Source of the DNA: Haloferax marinum
Lineage (GTDB): Archaea > Halobacteriota > Halobacteria > Halobacteriales > Haloferacaceae
NCBI RefSeq assembly: GCF_009674625.1
Contig: NZ_WKJQ01000001.1
Coordinates: 62,001 to 126,000, forward strand
Length of the DNA stretch: 64,000 nt
Direction: 5' to 3'
A model generated the notes under the pieces. The model saw only the letters and a list, made by a program, of their open reading frames with translations, did no database searches and was not told the origin of the DNA. Made by a program: the position numbers and the translations under genes. Of this stretch, positions 45,467 through 54,700 are shown one piece after another (within the stretch, counting starts at the first letter, position 1; the number at the start of each line of letters is the position of its first letter).

Positions 45467-46321
45467 CTAGGACTCGACGAGCAAGACCCCGATGACGACC
45501 AACGCACCGCCGGCGAGCGTCACGACCGTCACGGGTTCGCCGAGAACGATTGCACCCAGAGCCAACGTGCCCGCGGGTTCGATGGTGCTGACGACGCTCG
45601 TTCGACTCGCACCGATACGTGACAACCCGGCGAAGAAGGCGAGTATCGGGACGACGGTCGCGACGACGGCGATTCCTCCGATGACGAGCCAGGACTCTCC
45701 GGTCGTCGGAATCGAGAGTTGTCCGGTCGCGCTTCCGAAGGCGAGGAACGAGACAGTCGCCGCCGGGAGGACGTGCGCGGTGAGCGTCTGTGAATCGACC
45801 GTCGAGAGCGTCTTCCGACTCACGACGATGTACGTCGCATAGACGATGGCGGCGAGGAGAACGATGAGGACGCCCCGTGGGTCGACGCCCGCTGGCTCTG
45901 CACCCGTGATGAGGACGACACCGGCGAGTGCGACGACGAGTGCCGAGATGGTCCGTCGCGTGACGGGTTCGTCGAGAACGGCGACGGCGAGCGCCACGAC
46001 GAACACCGGGTAGGTGTAGAGGACGATACCGGTGAGGCCGGCCGTCAGGTACTCCAACCCGACGAAGTAGAGGAGGCTCATCGTCGCGTAGCCGAAGCAG
46101 CCGAGTCCGAGGCCGACGACGAGGGCACGCCCAGAGAGCAGGCGGAGTTTTCCACGCGCACCGAGCCACACCCAGACGAGTACCGTCGCCAGCAGGAACC
46201 GAAACGTCAACACCGTCGGAATCGACAGCCCTGCCGAAGTAGCGAGTTTTCCGAAGATACCGAGCGTGCCGAACCCGAGTGCCGAGAGAACGACGAGTGC
46301 AGTCCCGAGTCGGTCGGTCAT
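45467..46321 (-). CDS. EamA/DMT-family transporter
   Basis: The 284-residue protein is almost entirely hydrophobic, with about ten transmembrane segments arranged as two EamA repeats (first half GTALVVLSALGFGTLGIFGKLA..., second half RGVLIVLLAAIVYATYIVVSRKTL...). DMT transporters usually export amino acids, metabolites or drugs. It is divergent from the second EamA gene (start 46385), 63 bases away, so the two share a promoter region. Confidence 0.88.
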   Translation of the reverse strand: MTDRLGTALVVLSALGFGTLGIFGKLATSAGLSIPTVLTFRFLLATVLVWVWLGARGKLRLLSGRALVVGLGLGCFGYATMSLLYFVGLEYLTAGLTGIVLYTYPVFVVALAVAVLDEPVTRRTISALVVALAGVVLITGAEPAGVDPRGVLIVLLAAIVYATYIVVSRKTLSTVDSQTLTAHVLPAATVSFLAFGSATGQLSIPTTGESWLVIGGIAVVATVVPILAFFAGLSRIGASRTSVVSTIEPAGTLALGAIVLGEPVTVVTLAGGALVVIGVLLVES

Positions 46322-46384
46322 TACCGACCCACGAATTGCCCACGGCTAAAGCAATTCGCAAGCGGTAAGCGTCCACCCTCCATC

Positions 46385-47275
46385 GTGCGGTGTGTGACCG
46401 CGTCTACACACGACGCCCCTATCTCGCCGTTTACGGGTCTCGGCGTCGCGATTCTGGCCGTCAGTACGAGCGCGATTCTCGTCCGCTGGAGTAGCGCACC
46501 GAGTCTCGTGAAGGCGTTCTATCGCGTCTTGTTCACCGTTGGCCTCCTCGCTCCGGTGGCGGTCGTCCGTCACCGAGATGCTTTGGCCAGCATCTCCCGA
46601 CGTGACCTCGTGGCGGCGAGCGGTGCGGGGGTCGCACTCGCCGCACACTTCGCGTCGTGGTTCGAGAGTTTGAATCACACCACGGTCGCTGCCAGCGTCA
46701 CACTCGTGCAGGCGCAACCGCTGTTCGTCGCCATCGGTGCGTGGGCCTTCCTCGACGAGCGCGTGAGTCGCAGGACGACCATCGGCATCGGTGTCGCGCT
46801 CGTGGGGATGGTGGTGATGTCGCTGTCCGACCTGCTCACCGCGAGCGGTGCGCCCAGACCACTGTTCGGGAATGCGCTGGCCGTCGTCGGTGCGGTGACG
46901 GCCGCCGCGTACGTTCTCACCGGTCGGAGCGTCCGGAGTCGAGTCGCACTCGTTCCCTACGTCGTCGTCGTGTACAGCGTCTGTGCGGTCGTTCTCCTCG
47001 TCGTCGCCGTCGGTCGAGGCGACCCACTTTCGGGCTATCCCACTCGCGAATGGCTCTTGTTCTTCGGGATGGCTATCGGCCCCGGTATCTTCGGCCACAC
47101 GGTCATCAACTGGGCGCTCGCACACATCGAATCGAGCGTGGTTTCCGTGTCGCTTCTCGGAGAACCGGTCGGAAGCACCATCCTCGCACTGTTTCTCCTC
47201 GGTGAGATTCCCACACTCCCGACTATCCTCGGCGGTGCTGTGGTTCTCGCTGGAATCTACGTCACCGCATCGTGA
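46385..47275 (+). CDS. EamA/DMT-family transporter
   Basis: The 296-residue protein begins at GTG 46385 and has about ten transmembrane helices in two EamA repeats (LGVAILAVSTSAILVRWSSAPSLVKAFYRVLFT...; LAVVGAVTAAAYVLTGRSVRSR...GIFGHTVINWALAHIESSVVSVSLLGEPVGSTILA). The typical ending with GEP and A(L/I)FLLGE is present. Substrate unknown. It is divergent from a second, distantly related EamA gene. Confidence 0.87.
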   Translation: MRCVTASTHDAPISPFTGLGVAILAVSTSAILVRWSSAPSLVKAFYRVLFTVGLLAPVAVVRHRDALASISRRDLVAASGAGVALAAHFASWFESLNHTTVAASVTLVQAQPLFVAIGAWAFLDERVSRRTTIGIGVALVGMVVMSLSDLLTASGAPRPLFGNALAVVGAVTAAAYVLTGRSVRSRVALVPYVVVVYSVCAVVLLVVAVGRGDPLSGYPTREWLLFFGMAIGPGIFGHTVINWALAHIESSVVSVSLLGEPVGSTILALFLLGEIPTLPTILGGAVVLAGIYVTAS

Positions 47276-47426
47276 CCGAACACCCCGGTTTCTCGTACTG
47301 TAGCCCACATTGAAATCTGACTTCTCCCTGTCCTTACCTCAGTATTTGGGGCCGGTCACTCTCGTCTGTTATCGGAGCTGATAACCGCGACACAACGCTC
47401 AAGGACGTGACTGAGTGGTACACTGT

Positions 47427-49526
47427 ATGGACGACGGCCAGGGTGTAGACGTACGTGTCCTCCACGTCGACGACGAACCGAGTCTCACCGACCTCGTCTC
47501 GATATTCCTCGAACGCGAAGCGGGCGACGTAGACCTCTCGGTGACGACGTCGAACTCTGGAACTGACGCGCTCGAGCGACTCCGCCAAGAGCGAATCGAC
47601 TGTATCGTCTCGGACTACGACATGCCCGGTCTCGATGGGTTAGCGTTTCTCCGAGCGGTTCGCTCCGAACACCCCGACCTCCCGTTTATTCTGTTCACTG
47701 GCAAGGGCTCCGAAGACGTGGCCCGCGACGCCTTCCAGGTCGGCGCGACCGACTATATGCAGAAAGACACTGGCACCGACCAGTACACCGTGCTCGCGAA
47801 CCGAGTAATCAACGCCGTCTCTCAGTACCGTGCGAAAGCTGCCTCCGAACGATACGGCACGGCCATCGAAGTGCTCGATAGCGGCGTCTACTCGCTCGAC
47901 AGCGATGCGCGGTTCTCCTCGGTCGACGGCGTCTTCTGCGACCTCACTGGATACGCTCGCTCGGACATCCTCGGCAAGCGGTTCACCGACATCGTCGACG
48001 ATTCCGCCGACGAAATCACCGAGGCGTTCGAGACTGTCGCCGGTTCCGACGGCCCCGACACGGAACGGTTCGAGGTCGCTCTCTCGCCCGGTCCGAACTA
48101 CCCATACGACGACTTACTCTGTGAGGGGCATCTCGCGGCGCGACCCTCGGAAGACAACGAAGTAGGCGTCATCGGAACGCTTCAGGACGTCACAGAGCGC
48201 CGACGAAGTCGTGACAGAATCTACTACGAGACGCGCCTCAAGGACGCAGTCTTGGACACGTCGACGTCGCTCATGGGGGCCGAAGCGGACGAACTCGGCA
48301 CGAAAATCGAGTGGACGCTTCAGACGGTCGGTGAGGTCGCCGACCTCGACCGGTGTTCGGTCTACCTCTACGACGACGAGACGAACGTCGCGGCTCGAAT
48401 GCACGACTGGCAGGATGGCTCCCACACCGACCATCCAGACCGTATCTCGCTCGAAGACGCTCGCTGGTTGGTCGAGCGCTTACACCGCTTCGAGAACGCG
48501 TGCTTGCACAGTGTCTCTGACCTCCCACCGGAGGCGTCGAACACGAAACAACTACTCACGACTGCCGAGACCGGTGGGTTCGTCGTCGTCCCGATGGTCT
48601 CGAAGTGGTCGCTCGTCGGCTTCGCCGTCTTCGACGTGGTCGACGACGGTCGGTCGTGGACCGACACGGAAGTCGATTTGCTCCGGTCGGTCGGGAACAA
48701 CATCACGCACACGCTGGCGAGGCAACGCCGAGAACGAGAACTCCGCCGGCAGAACGACCGCCTCGAAGAGTTCGCCTCGGTCGTCTCACACGACCTTCGG
48801 AACCCCCTCAACGTCGCGAAGGGGTTCGTCGAACTCGCTATCGACGAAGAAAACGTGGTCCACCTCGACAGGGCACTCGACGGTATCACCCGTATGGACA
48901 CGCTTCTCAACGACGTTCTCACACTCGCCAGACAGGGGCGGAAACTCGGAGAGACGGACTCTGTCAGCCTCGAGCGCGTCGTAAACCGGGCGTGGAAGGC
49001 AGTCGATACCGGTGACGACGCTGTCCTCGTCATCGAAGACGACCTCGGGCGGACACCGGCAGACGAGGGGCGACTTCAACAAGCCTTCGAGAACCTGTTT
49101 CGGAACGCTGTCGAACACGGTTCGACAGGCAGTCAGGCAAGGCCTGACGACGCCGTCGAACCGTGTTCGACGAGCAACCAGCCTTCGACTGGTGATGCGG
49201 TGGAGCACGGTTCGACAGACGAGGCGTCGGCGTCGTCTTCTGTCACCACGGTCCGCGTGGGACCGACACCGACCGGGTTCTACGTCGCAGACGACGGCCC
49301 CGGAATCCCCAGTAACGAACGCGAGGTCGTGTTCGAACACGGCCACACCACCTCCGAGTCCGGAACTGGGTTTGGGCTCTCTATCGTCGAGAGCATCGTC
49401 GAAGCCCATGGCTGGGACGTCTCTGCGACTGCCCCCGAACCTGACCTCGGTGGCGCTCGGTTCGAGTTCGACTTCGGAACCGTCCGCTCGGAGGTCGAGC
49501 CTCGATTCTCGTTCAGCGACGACTGA
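47427..49526 (+). CDS. hybrid histidine kinase: REC-PAS-GAF-HisKA-HATPase
   Basis: The 699-residue protein starts with a receiver domain (VLHVDDEPSL, phospho-acceptor Asp63 in SDYDMPGLDG, FTGKGS). A PAS domain (about 150-265, YGTAIEVLDSGVYSLDS) and a GAF domain (about 285-435, SLMGAEADELGTKIEWTLQTVGEVADL) follow. The histidine kinase part has FASVVSHDLRNPLN (His at about 454), N box FENLFRNAVEHG near 559, DDGPGIPSNE and GTGFGLSIVESI. It has no transmembrane segment. Between N box and G1 box an insertion of about 50 residues repeats the N-box motif (NAVEHGST, DDAVEPCST, DAVEHGST). ATG 47427 was preferred over GTG 47415. Confidence 0.9.
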   Translation: MDDGQGVDVRVLHVDDEPSLTDLVSIFLEREAGDVDLSVTTSNSGTDALERLRQERIDCIVSDYDMPGLDGLAFLRAVRSEHPDLPFILFTGKGSEDVARDAFQVGATDYMQKDTGTDQYTVLANRVINAVSQYRAKAASERYGTAIEVLDSGVYSLDSDARFSSVDGVFCDLTGYARSDILGKRFTDIVDDSADEITEAFETVAGSDGPDTERFEVALSPGPNYPYDDLLCEGHLAARPSEDNEVGVIGTLQDVTERRRSRDRIYYETRLKDAVLDTSTSLMGAEADELGTKIEWTLQTVGEVADLDRCSVYLYDDETNVAARMHDWQDGSHTDHPDRISLEDARWLVERLHRFENACLHSVSDLPPEASNTKQLLTTAETGGFVVVPMVSKWSLVGFAVFDVVDDGRSWTDTEVDLLRSVGNNITHTLARQRRERELRRQNDRLEEFASVVSHDLRNPLNVAKGFVELAIDEENVVHLDRALDGITRMDTLLNDVLTLARQGRKLGETDSVSLERVVNRAWKAVDTGDDAVLVIEDDLGRTPADEGRLQQAFENLFRNAVEHGSTGSQARPDDAVEPCSTSNQPSTGDAVEHGSTDEASASSSVTTVRVGPTPTGFYVADDGPGIPSNEREVVFEHGHTTSESGTGFGLSIVESIVEAHGWDVSATAPEPDLGGARFEFDFGTVRSEVEPRFSFSDD
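49110..49171. repeat. nested perfect inverted repeat inside the histidine kinase gene
   Basis: GTCGAACACGGTTCGAC (49110-49126) and GTCGAACCGTGTTCGAC (49155-49171) are exact reverse complements, 17 bp. Inside lies a second perfect inverted repeat, GTCAGGC-AAG-GCCTGAC (49132-49148). The outer arms read in frame as VEHGST and VEPCST, so one is an inverted copy of the other. A third shorter copy (GCACGGTTCGAC) follows near 49206. Confidence 0.9.
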
Positions 49527-49543
49527 CGCACCGAAACCGCAGT

Positions 49544-50029
49544 TTACCTGTCTTCGACCGCCGCTTTCGTCCGCTTGTGGCGCTCGCGGAACATCGGTTC
49601 GAATCCGACTCCTCCGAACAGTCCAGCGGCGTCTCCGAGCGGCCCGAATGGCAACTCGTACTCGACGCGGTCTTCGATAATCGTCTCCTCACCGTCGGCG
49701 GCGAAGCGGTGTGTGTGGACCCATTTGCGGAACGGCCCGCCGACCATGTCGTCGCGGAACCACGCAGTCGTCTCACCCTCTTGTCGGTCGAGAATACGCG
49801 AAACCCACTGTTGGCGTGGGCCGACGCCGAAGGGTCGCATCGACATCTCGATTTCCGTCCCGGCGACGAGTCCGGCTGCGTCGTCTGTGCCCTCGGGAGT
49901 TCGAACGGCGACGATTTCGAGGTTCATCCACTCCGGTGTGAGCGCTTCTAGCCCCGAGATATCAGAGTGGAACTCCCAGACTCGTTCCAGCGGGGCAGCG
50001 ACGCGGGTTCGACGCTGGTAGACCGGCAT
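49544..50029 (-). CDS. SRPBCC/polyketide-cyclase-type ligand-binding protein
   Basis: The 161-residue protein has the START-like helix-grip fold pattern: VYQRRTRVAAPLERVWEFHSDISGLEALTPEWMNLEIV, then beta strands with WVSRILDRQEGETTAWFRDDMVGGPFRKWVHTHRF and ...EDRVEYELPFGPLGDAAGLFGGVGFEPMFRERHKRTKAAV. Such proteins bind hydrophobic ligands or cyclise polyketides; ligand unknown. It is convergent with the histidine kinase, 17 bases from its stop. Confidence 0.85.
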   Translation of the reverse strand: MPVYQRRTRVAAPLERVWEFHSDISGLEALTPEWMNLEIVAVRTPEGTDDAAGLVAGTEIEMSMRPFGVGPRQQWVSRILDRQEGETTAWFRDDMVGGPFRKWVHTHRFAADGEETIIEDRVEYELPFGPLGDAAGLFGGVGFEPMFRERHKRTKAAVEDR

Positions 50030-50111
50030 ACACCATCATTAGTCGCCCGACGGAATAGACGTATTGGCGAAACTTGAGGTCTGCCGGAGACGGACTCACT
50101 GGAAAGAACGG

Positions 50112-50170
50112 TGGCGAAGTAAACGGAGAATAGTGGCGAAGTAAGCGAAGAGCGACGGCGAAGTGGGCAG
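50112..50170. repeat. degenerate direct repeats, spacer between two minus-strand genes
   Basis: The core GGCGAAGT recurs at 50112-50119, 50134-50141 and 50157-50164, about 22 bases apart, and similar short repeats of CGAACAGAG type lie near 50388-50430. The interval 50030-50454 has no convincing gene. Confidence 0.55.
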
Positions 50171-50197
50171 AGAGGCCGTCGCTCAGCGTGTGATGAA

Positions 50198-50233
50198 CCC
50201 GCGCGGAAATTTGGATGGCACGAACCGCGCGGG
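50198..50233 (-). terminator. GC-rich hairpin between genes
   Basis: CCCGCGCGG (50198-50206) and CCGCGCGGG (50225-50233) form a nine-base-pair stem in the 425-base spacer after the DUF3179 gene. It could end its transcription or be part of a small RNA. Confidence 0.4.
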
Positions 50234-50454
50234 CGTGCAAGGGCAACACTCGGCCGCACTGGAATTCGGGTTGGCTGTCGGATGCGACCGATTGTCGTCG
50301 GTTGCCACGACAACTGTCGCGGCGGAAAATGCTACCCGAGGGAACACCTTAATAATTTTGCACGTTTTGCTGAACGTCTCGAACCACGAACAGAGTTGGT
50401 CGGCCCGAACTACGAACAGAGTCGGTCGGTCAGTTCCCAGAGGCGACTGCCCAC

Positions 50455-51618
50455 TCAGGCGTTCCAGACGTCGGTTTCGGGGTTGAACGCGAGCCACGCG
50501 AACCACAGCATCGGTGAGTACTCGTTTGCTCGGCTGAGTCGTGCGTCTTCGTGCGGGCCGTCGAGTGCGACTCCCGTCTGGACGTTCCACCGTGACCCAC
50601 CACCGACTAACTCGTCGCCGTCACGCGCGAACCGGTACGTCGTTCCGTCGATTCGTCGGTCGTACGCGACCAGTGAGTACCCCGGTGCAGTCGTGACGAC
50701 GACGGGGACGCTCCCGACGGTATCGATGACGACGCCTGCCCATCGAACACGAGTCTCTGCGTACGCGCGTGCGGTGTTCCCGTCGCGGACGCCGACGACT
50801 AACTCACGATTCGAGAGGCGGGTGTCGCCGTCGGCACTTCCCGGTGCCATGTCGGGGTACGCGTCCCACACTCTCGCCCACTGGTCGTAGAGGTCGAATC
50901 CGTAGTTGAACCGGACCTCTCCGACGACGGTATCAGAAACTGGCGGGGGAAGCAACACCGTCGTCTCCGGGACGGCGTCACGCCACTCGCCCCACGTCGT
51001 CACCGTCGCTGGGAGAAGTTCCAACCGCGTTTCGGTCGCTGGTCCTCGAATCGCCGTCGCGAGAAGTTGACTCCAGAGGCTCTCTGTCGCCGTGTCGTAC
51101 ATGACGAGATTGTCGTTCCACAGATAGCCTGAGACGCCGAAGTTCGCCTCGCGACCGTCGACGCGACGAGTTGCGACCATCCCACTCTGACAGAGCGGGC
51201 AGTACGTGACGAGCACCGGTCGGTCACCGAATCGGTCGTTGACGACTTCGTGCCAACTCAGTATCCGAAGGGGGTACGCGCGGGCGTCGCCGTCGAGTTC
51301 GACGCCCACGACCAGGTCGTCGTGGCCGAGTTGCGGGCGGTACGTTCCGCCATCGAGTTCGATTTCGACGTCGTCCCAGTTCGGGGCGAACGCTGGCGAC
51401 GTAATCGCAGGGATGGCGTCTCTCGCAACTGATTGGCGGAGGTCAGACTCCGAGACTGGGAGTAAAATCGACCGCGAAATATGACGTACTGGGTCGTCGT
51501 CCTGCGGTGGTCGACTGTCTCCCTGCGGTGGTCGACTGTCTCTCACGGCGCTTATTCCGCACCCCGCAAGCGACACTCCTGCGGTCACTGCGAGGGCGAG
51601 AAACGCCCGTCTGTCCAT
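50455..51618 (-). CDS. DUF3179 lipoprotein
   Basis: The 387-residue protein has an N-terminal signal with a lipobox-like SLAGC (Cys20, MDRRAFLALAVTAGVSLAGC), also with RR of a Tat type. The DUF3179 core follows: LDGDARAYPLRILSWHEVVND, VLVTYCPLCQSGMVATR with a CxxC pair, ...WNVQTGVALDG and the final SRANEYSPMLWFAWLAFNPET. Function is unknown. It is likely bound to the outer face of the membrane. It begins 130 bases after the GH15 gene end on the same strand. Confidence 0.9.
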   Translation of the reverse strand: MDRRAFLALAVTAGVSLAGCGISAVRDSRPPQGDSRPPQDDDPVRHISRSILLPVSESDLRQSVARDAIPAITSPAFAPNWDDVEIELDGGTYRPQLGHDDLVVGVELDGDARAYPLRILSWHEVVNDRFGDRPVLVTYCPLCQSGMVATRRVDGREANFGVSGYLWNDNLVMYDTATESLWSQLLATAIRGPATETRLELLPATVTTWGEWRDAVPETTVLLPPPVSDTVVGEVRFNYGFDLYDQWARVWDAYPDMAPGSADGDTRLSNRELVVGVRDGNTARAYAETRVRWAGVVIDTVGSVPVVVTTAPGYSLVAYDRRIDGTTYRFARDGDELVGGGSRWNVQTGVALDGPHEDARLSRANEYSPMLWFAWLAFNPETDVWNA

Positions 51619-51748
51619 GTCTGACGTTATCGACCAATAGAAAAAGCGGTCGAGGTGTCGGGCATCCGTCTCGCACGACCTGCCGGCGTTCTGGTGACGA
51701 GTTCGCCGCGTGCAGAGGTGAGTATCCCGGACCCGAGCGGTTCGACGC

Positions 51749-54700
51749 TTAGAGCGTGAACCGCGAGACGGTCGTTCCTGCCTTTTTCAGGTCGGTGTGC
51801 GTCGCGGCGGCGACGGTCACCTGATTCTCTCCGTACTCGATTGCGACTTCGACTTCGAACGTCTCCTTCTTGGGTTCGACGAGCGTCGTCTCGCCGGGCG
51901 TTTTCACCGCGACGACAGCAGCATCGGTCTGTCCGGAGACGACGAGTTTGTCGCCTTTGAAGCGCGTGCTGACGCGCAGACTCGGGCCAGATGGCCGGTC
52001 ACGCTCGACGTAGCGGTCACGCACGAACGCTGGCGTCTCGACGGGTTCGCCGGCGTCGACGCCGTGTGCGAGGCGGACGAACTGCGCCATCGACCACGCC
52101 AAGGGCGTCGCACTGCCGGTCCCTTCGCCGAACTCCCAGTTGAAGGCCGTCGAGTGTTCGCGGTCCCACACCTGTTCGGCTAGCATCCGGCCGGAGTTGG
52201 CGAACGCCGCCATCGTCCGAAGGAGGTTCGCCGGCGCGAGTTCTCCGTCTTCCGTGCCTGCGACGAGTTCGTACTCGCCGCGCTCGCCGGTGAAGATGGG
52301 CCAGAGACGACCTTTCCCTTTGGCGTCGATGGACCACGGTGCACCCTCTTCGTTGCGCTCGCGTTCACCGTAGCCGTCACCGTTGTACCGGTAGAACGCC
52401 GGGCCGTGCGGCGTATCGACGCGAATCGTCTCGTCGACTTCCTTCAACGAGTTCCGAATCACTTCGTCGTCGGCCGGTTTGATACCGAGACGAGTCAGTT
52501 CGAGGAACCCGGCGTCGATGACCTCGCGTTCGTCCAGGGTCGGTCCGTTGTTCGCCAACGTCCGGAGGTGTCCCGCGTCCGGGTCACCGTCTCGGGTGAT
52601 GCGGACGTAGTACGGCGTGTTCTCGTGCCGGTCGGTTCCGGTTCGTGTCGCCGTCCAGTCGTCGACGCGCGCTGTCCAGTCGTCAGACAGTGCGAGCCAG
52701 ACGAGTGCGTCTGCGTCGTGACCTTCGTCGAGTGCGATAGCCGCGGCACAGGCGAGTCCGGCGATTTCGGCCGCGATAGACGACGGCGAATAGCCGGCCT
52801 CTTCTTCCCACCGCTCTTGTGCCGTCGGCGGGCCGTTCCGGGCGACGTAGTTGGCAGAGCGCTGGACGTTGACGTAGTCGTATCCAACGTCGTCGAAGGT
52901 GACGCCGTGTTCGTTGAGCATGTAGGCCATCACCTGTGGGAACGAGATGTTGTCCATCTGTTCGCCGCCCCAGCGGGTTCGTCCGTTGAGGTAGGTGTTC
53001 TGCGGGATGAAGCCGCGGTCGTCCTGCTGGTTCGTGTAGATGTACTCCAGCGCGTCGATGGACGTCTCGATGTCGCCCACTGCTTCGAAGACGGTGAAGA
53101 CCTGATAGAGGTCACGCGACCAGACGAAGTTGTAGCCGTACCCTTTCGACTCCTCTGCGGGGACGACTTCCCCCCACGGGACGGACGGCGACGCGATACC
53201 CGCGCCGAGGAACGTCTTGTCTTCGACTGCTCGGAGACTCATCAGACACGTCTTGTACTGGGCGGTGAGGTCTTGGTTCGACGCGACGGACGCCGGGAGG
53301 TCTTTGTCCGCGAGGAAGTCGTCCCACGTCTCGGCGTAGGCGTTGCGAACCGTCTCGTAGCCTCGGGTGAGCGCACCGGCGGCCTCACCGAGTGCGGCAG
53401 CGGTGTCGGCGTGTTCTGCAAAGCCGAGTGCCAACGTCTCCGAGAGGTCGGCACCGGTTCCGATTCGACCGACGAGGACGACGTTTTCGTCGTCGACGCG
53501 TTCTTGTGGGGCCGGAAGTTCGCCCTTCGAGAAGAACTCGGCGAGATATCTCGACCCGGCGACGCCCACCGTCGCCCACTCGAATCGCCCGGCAGTCGTC
53601 AGCGCGATGGCGACGCTGTACTCTTCGCCCTCTTCGTTGATGAGGAGCGTCTCGCGGCCGTCTCCGGCGTCGAACGCGCCCGCGTCACGGGCGACGAGGT
53701 GATAGCTCCCGAGTTGACCGAGGCGAATCCCTCGGTCTTTCGTCCCGGTGTTGGCGAGGGCGGTGTCCGCGACGGTGTACAGTTCGTACTCGCTGTCGTC
53801 GAATGCTTCGAACTGAACGTCTGCGAGCATCGCGTCGTGTTCGGGGTCGATACTGTACTCGACGGTGAGTTCCCACTCGTGACCCCGGCCGTCGCCCGTC
53901 TCGGTGATGACGTGCCGGAAGATGAGTGCGTCTTCTTCGACGATTTCGGCGCGTCGTTCGACCGTGTCGGCGTGGTCGTCACGTCGCGTCTCGTTGTGCG
54001 TTCGCGCCGTGTACTCGGCGTTCGGGTCGGTGTCGACGACGAGGAAGTCGAGTGTCCGGAGGTTCATCAGGTCGACCCGCGGGAAGCGAACTTCCGTGAG
54101 CGCGCCTTCGGTCAGCGTGTACCAGAGGCGCGAGGGGTCTTCAGTCCCGTGGTCGGCGACGGTTCCGATACCGTACTTCTCGCCGGTCGTCCACCGTGGT
54201 CGGTTCTCGGGGCCGGTCGGCGCGGGTTTCGGTGCAGGAAGCGCGTCCATCTCCGCGAGGATGGCAGTGGTCTCCATCCGGATGGCGTGCGGCCACCCAA
54301 GCGGTGTCGCGCTGTCGAACGTCCCGTCGTCGAACACTTGCTCGGCGAGATAGCCTGCGTCGGTCGAAAGCGGGCCGTCCGGTTGCAGCAGTTCGTAGAG
54401 GTTCGTCGCGCGCTCGACGAATCGGCGCCCATCTTTGCCGATTCGGTCGCAGAAGACACCGAACTTGGCGGCGGCGTTCGCACCCCACGCCGTGGCGACG
54501 GACCAGACTTTCTCGCCGTCTTGGCCGCCGGTACGCCAGTAGTCGTCTTCGAACCGTACCAATCCGGCGACGTCGCCGCGGGGGTTCCGGTAGAGTCCCT
54601 TCAGCGTCGCCGCCATGTGTTTGACGAGGCGGGTGGCCGTCTCGTCGTCGATCTCTTCGATGTCGGCGTAGGCGTCCATCGCATCCACGAGCGCGAACGT

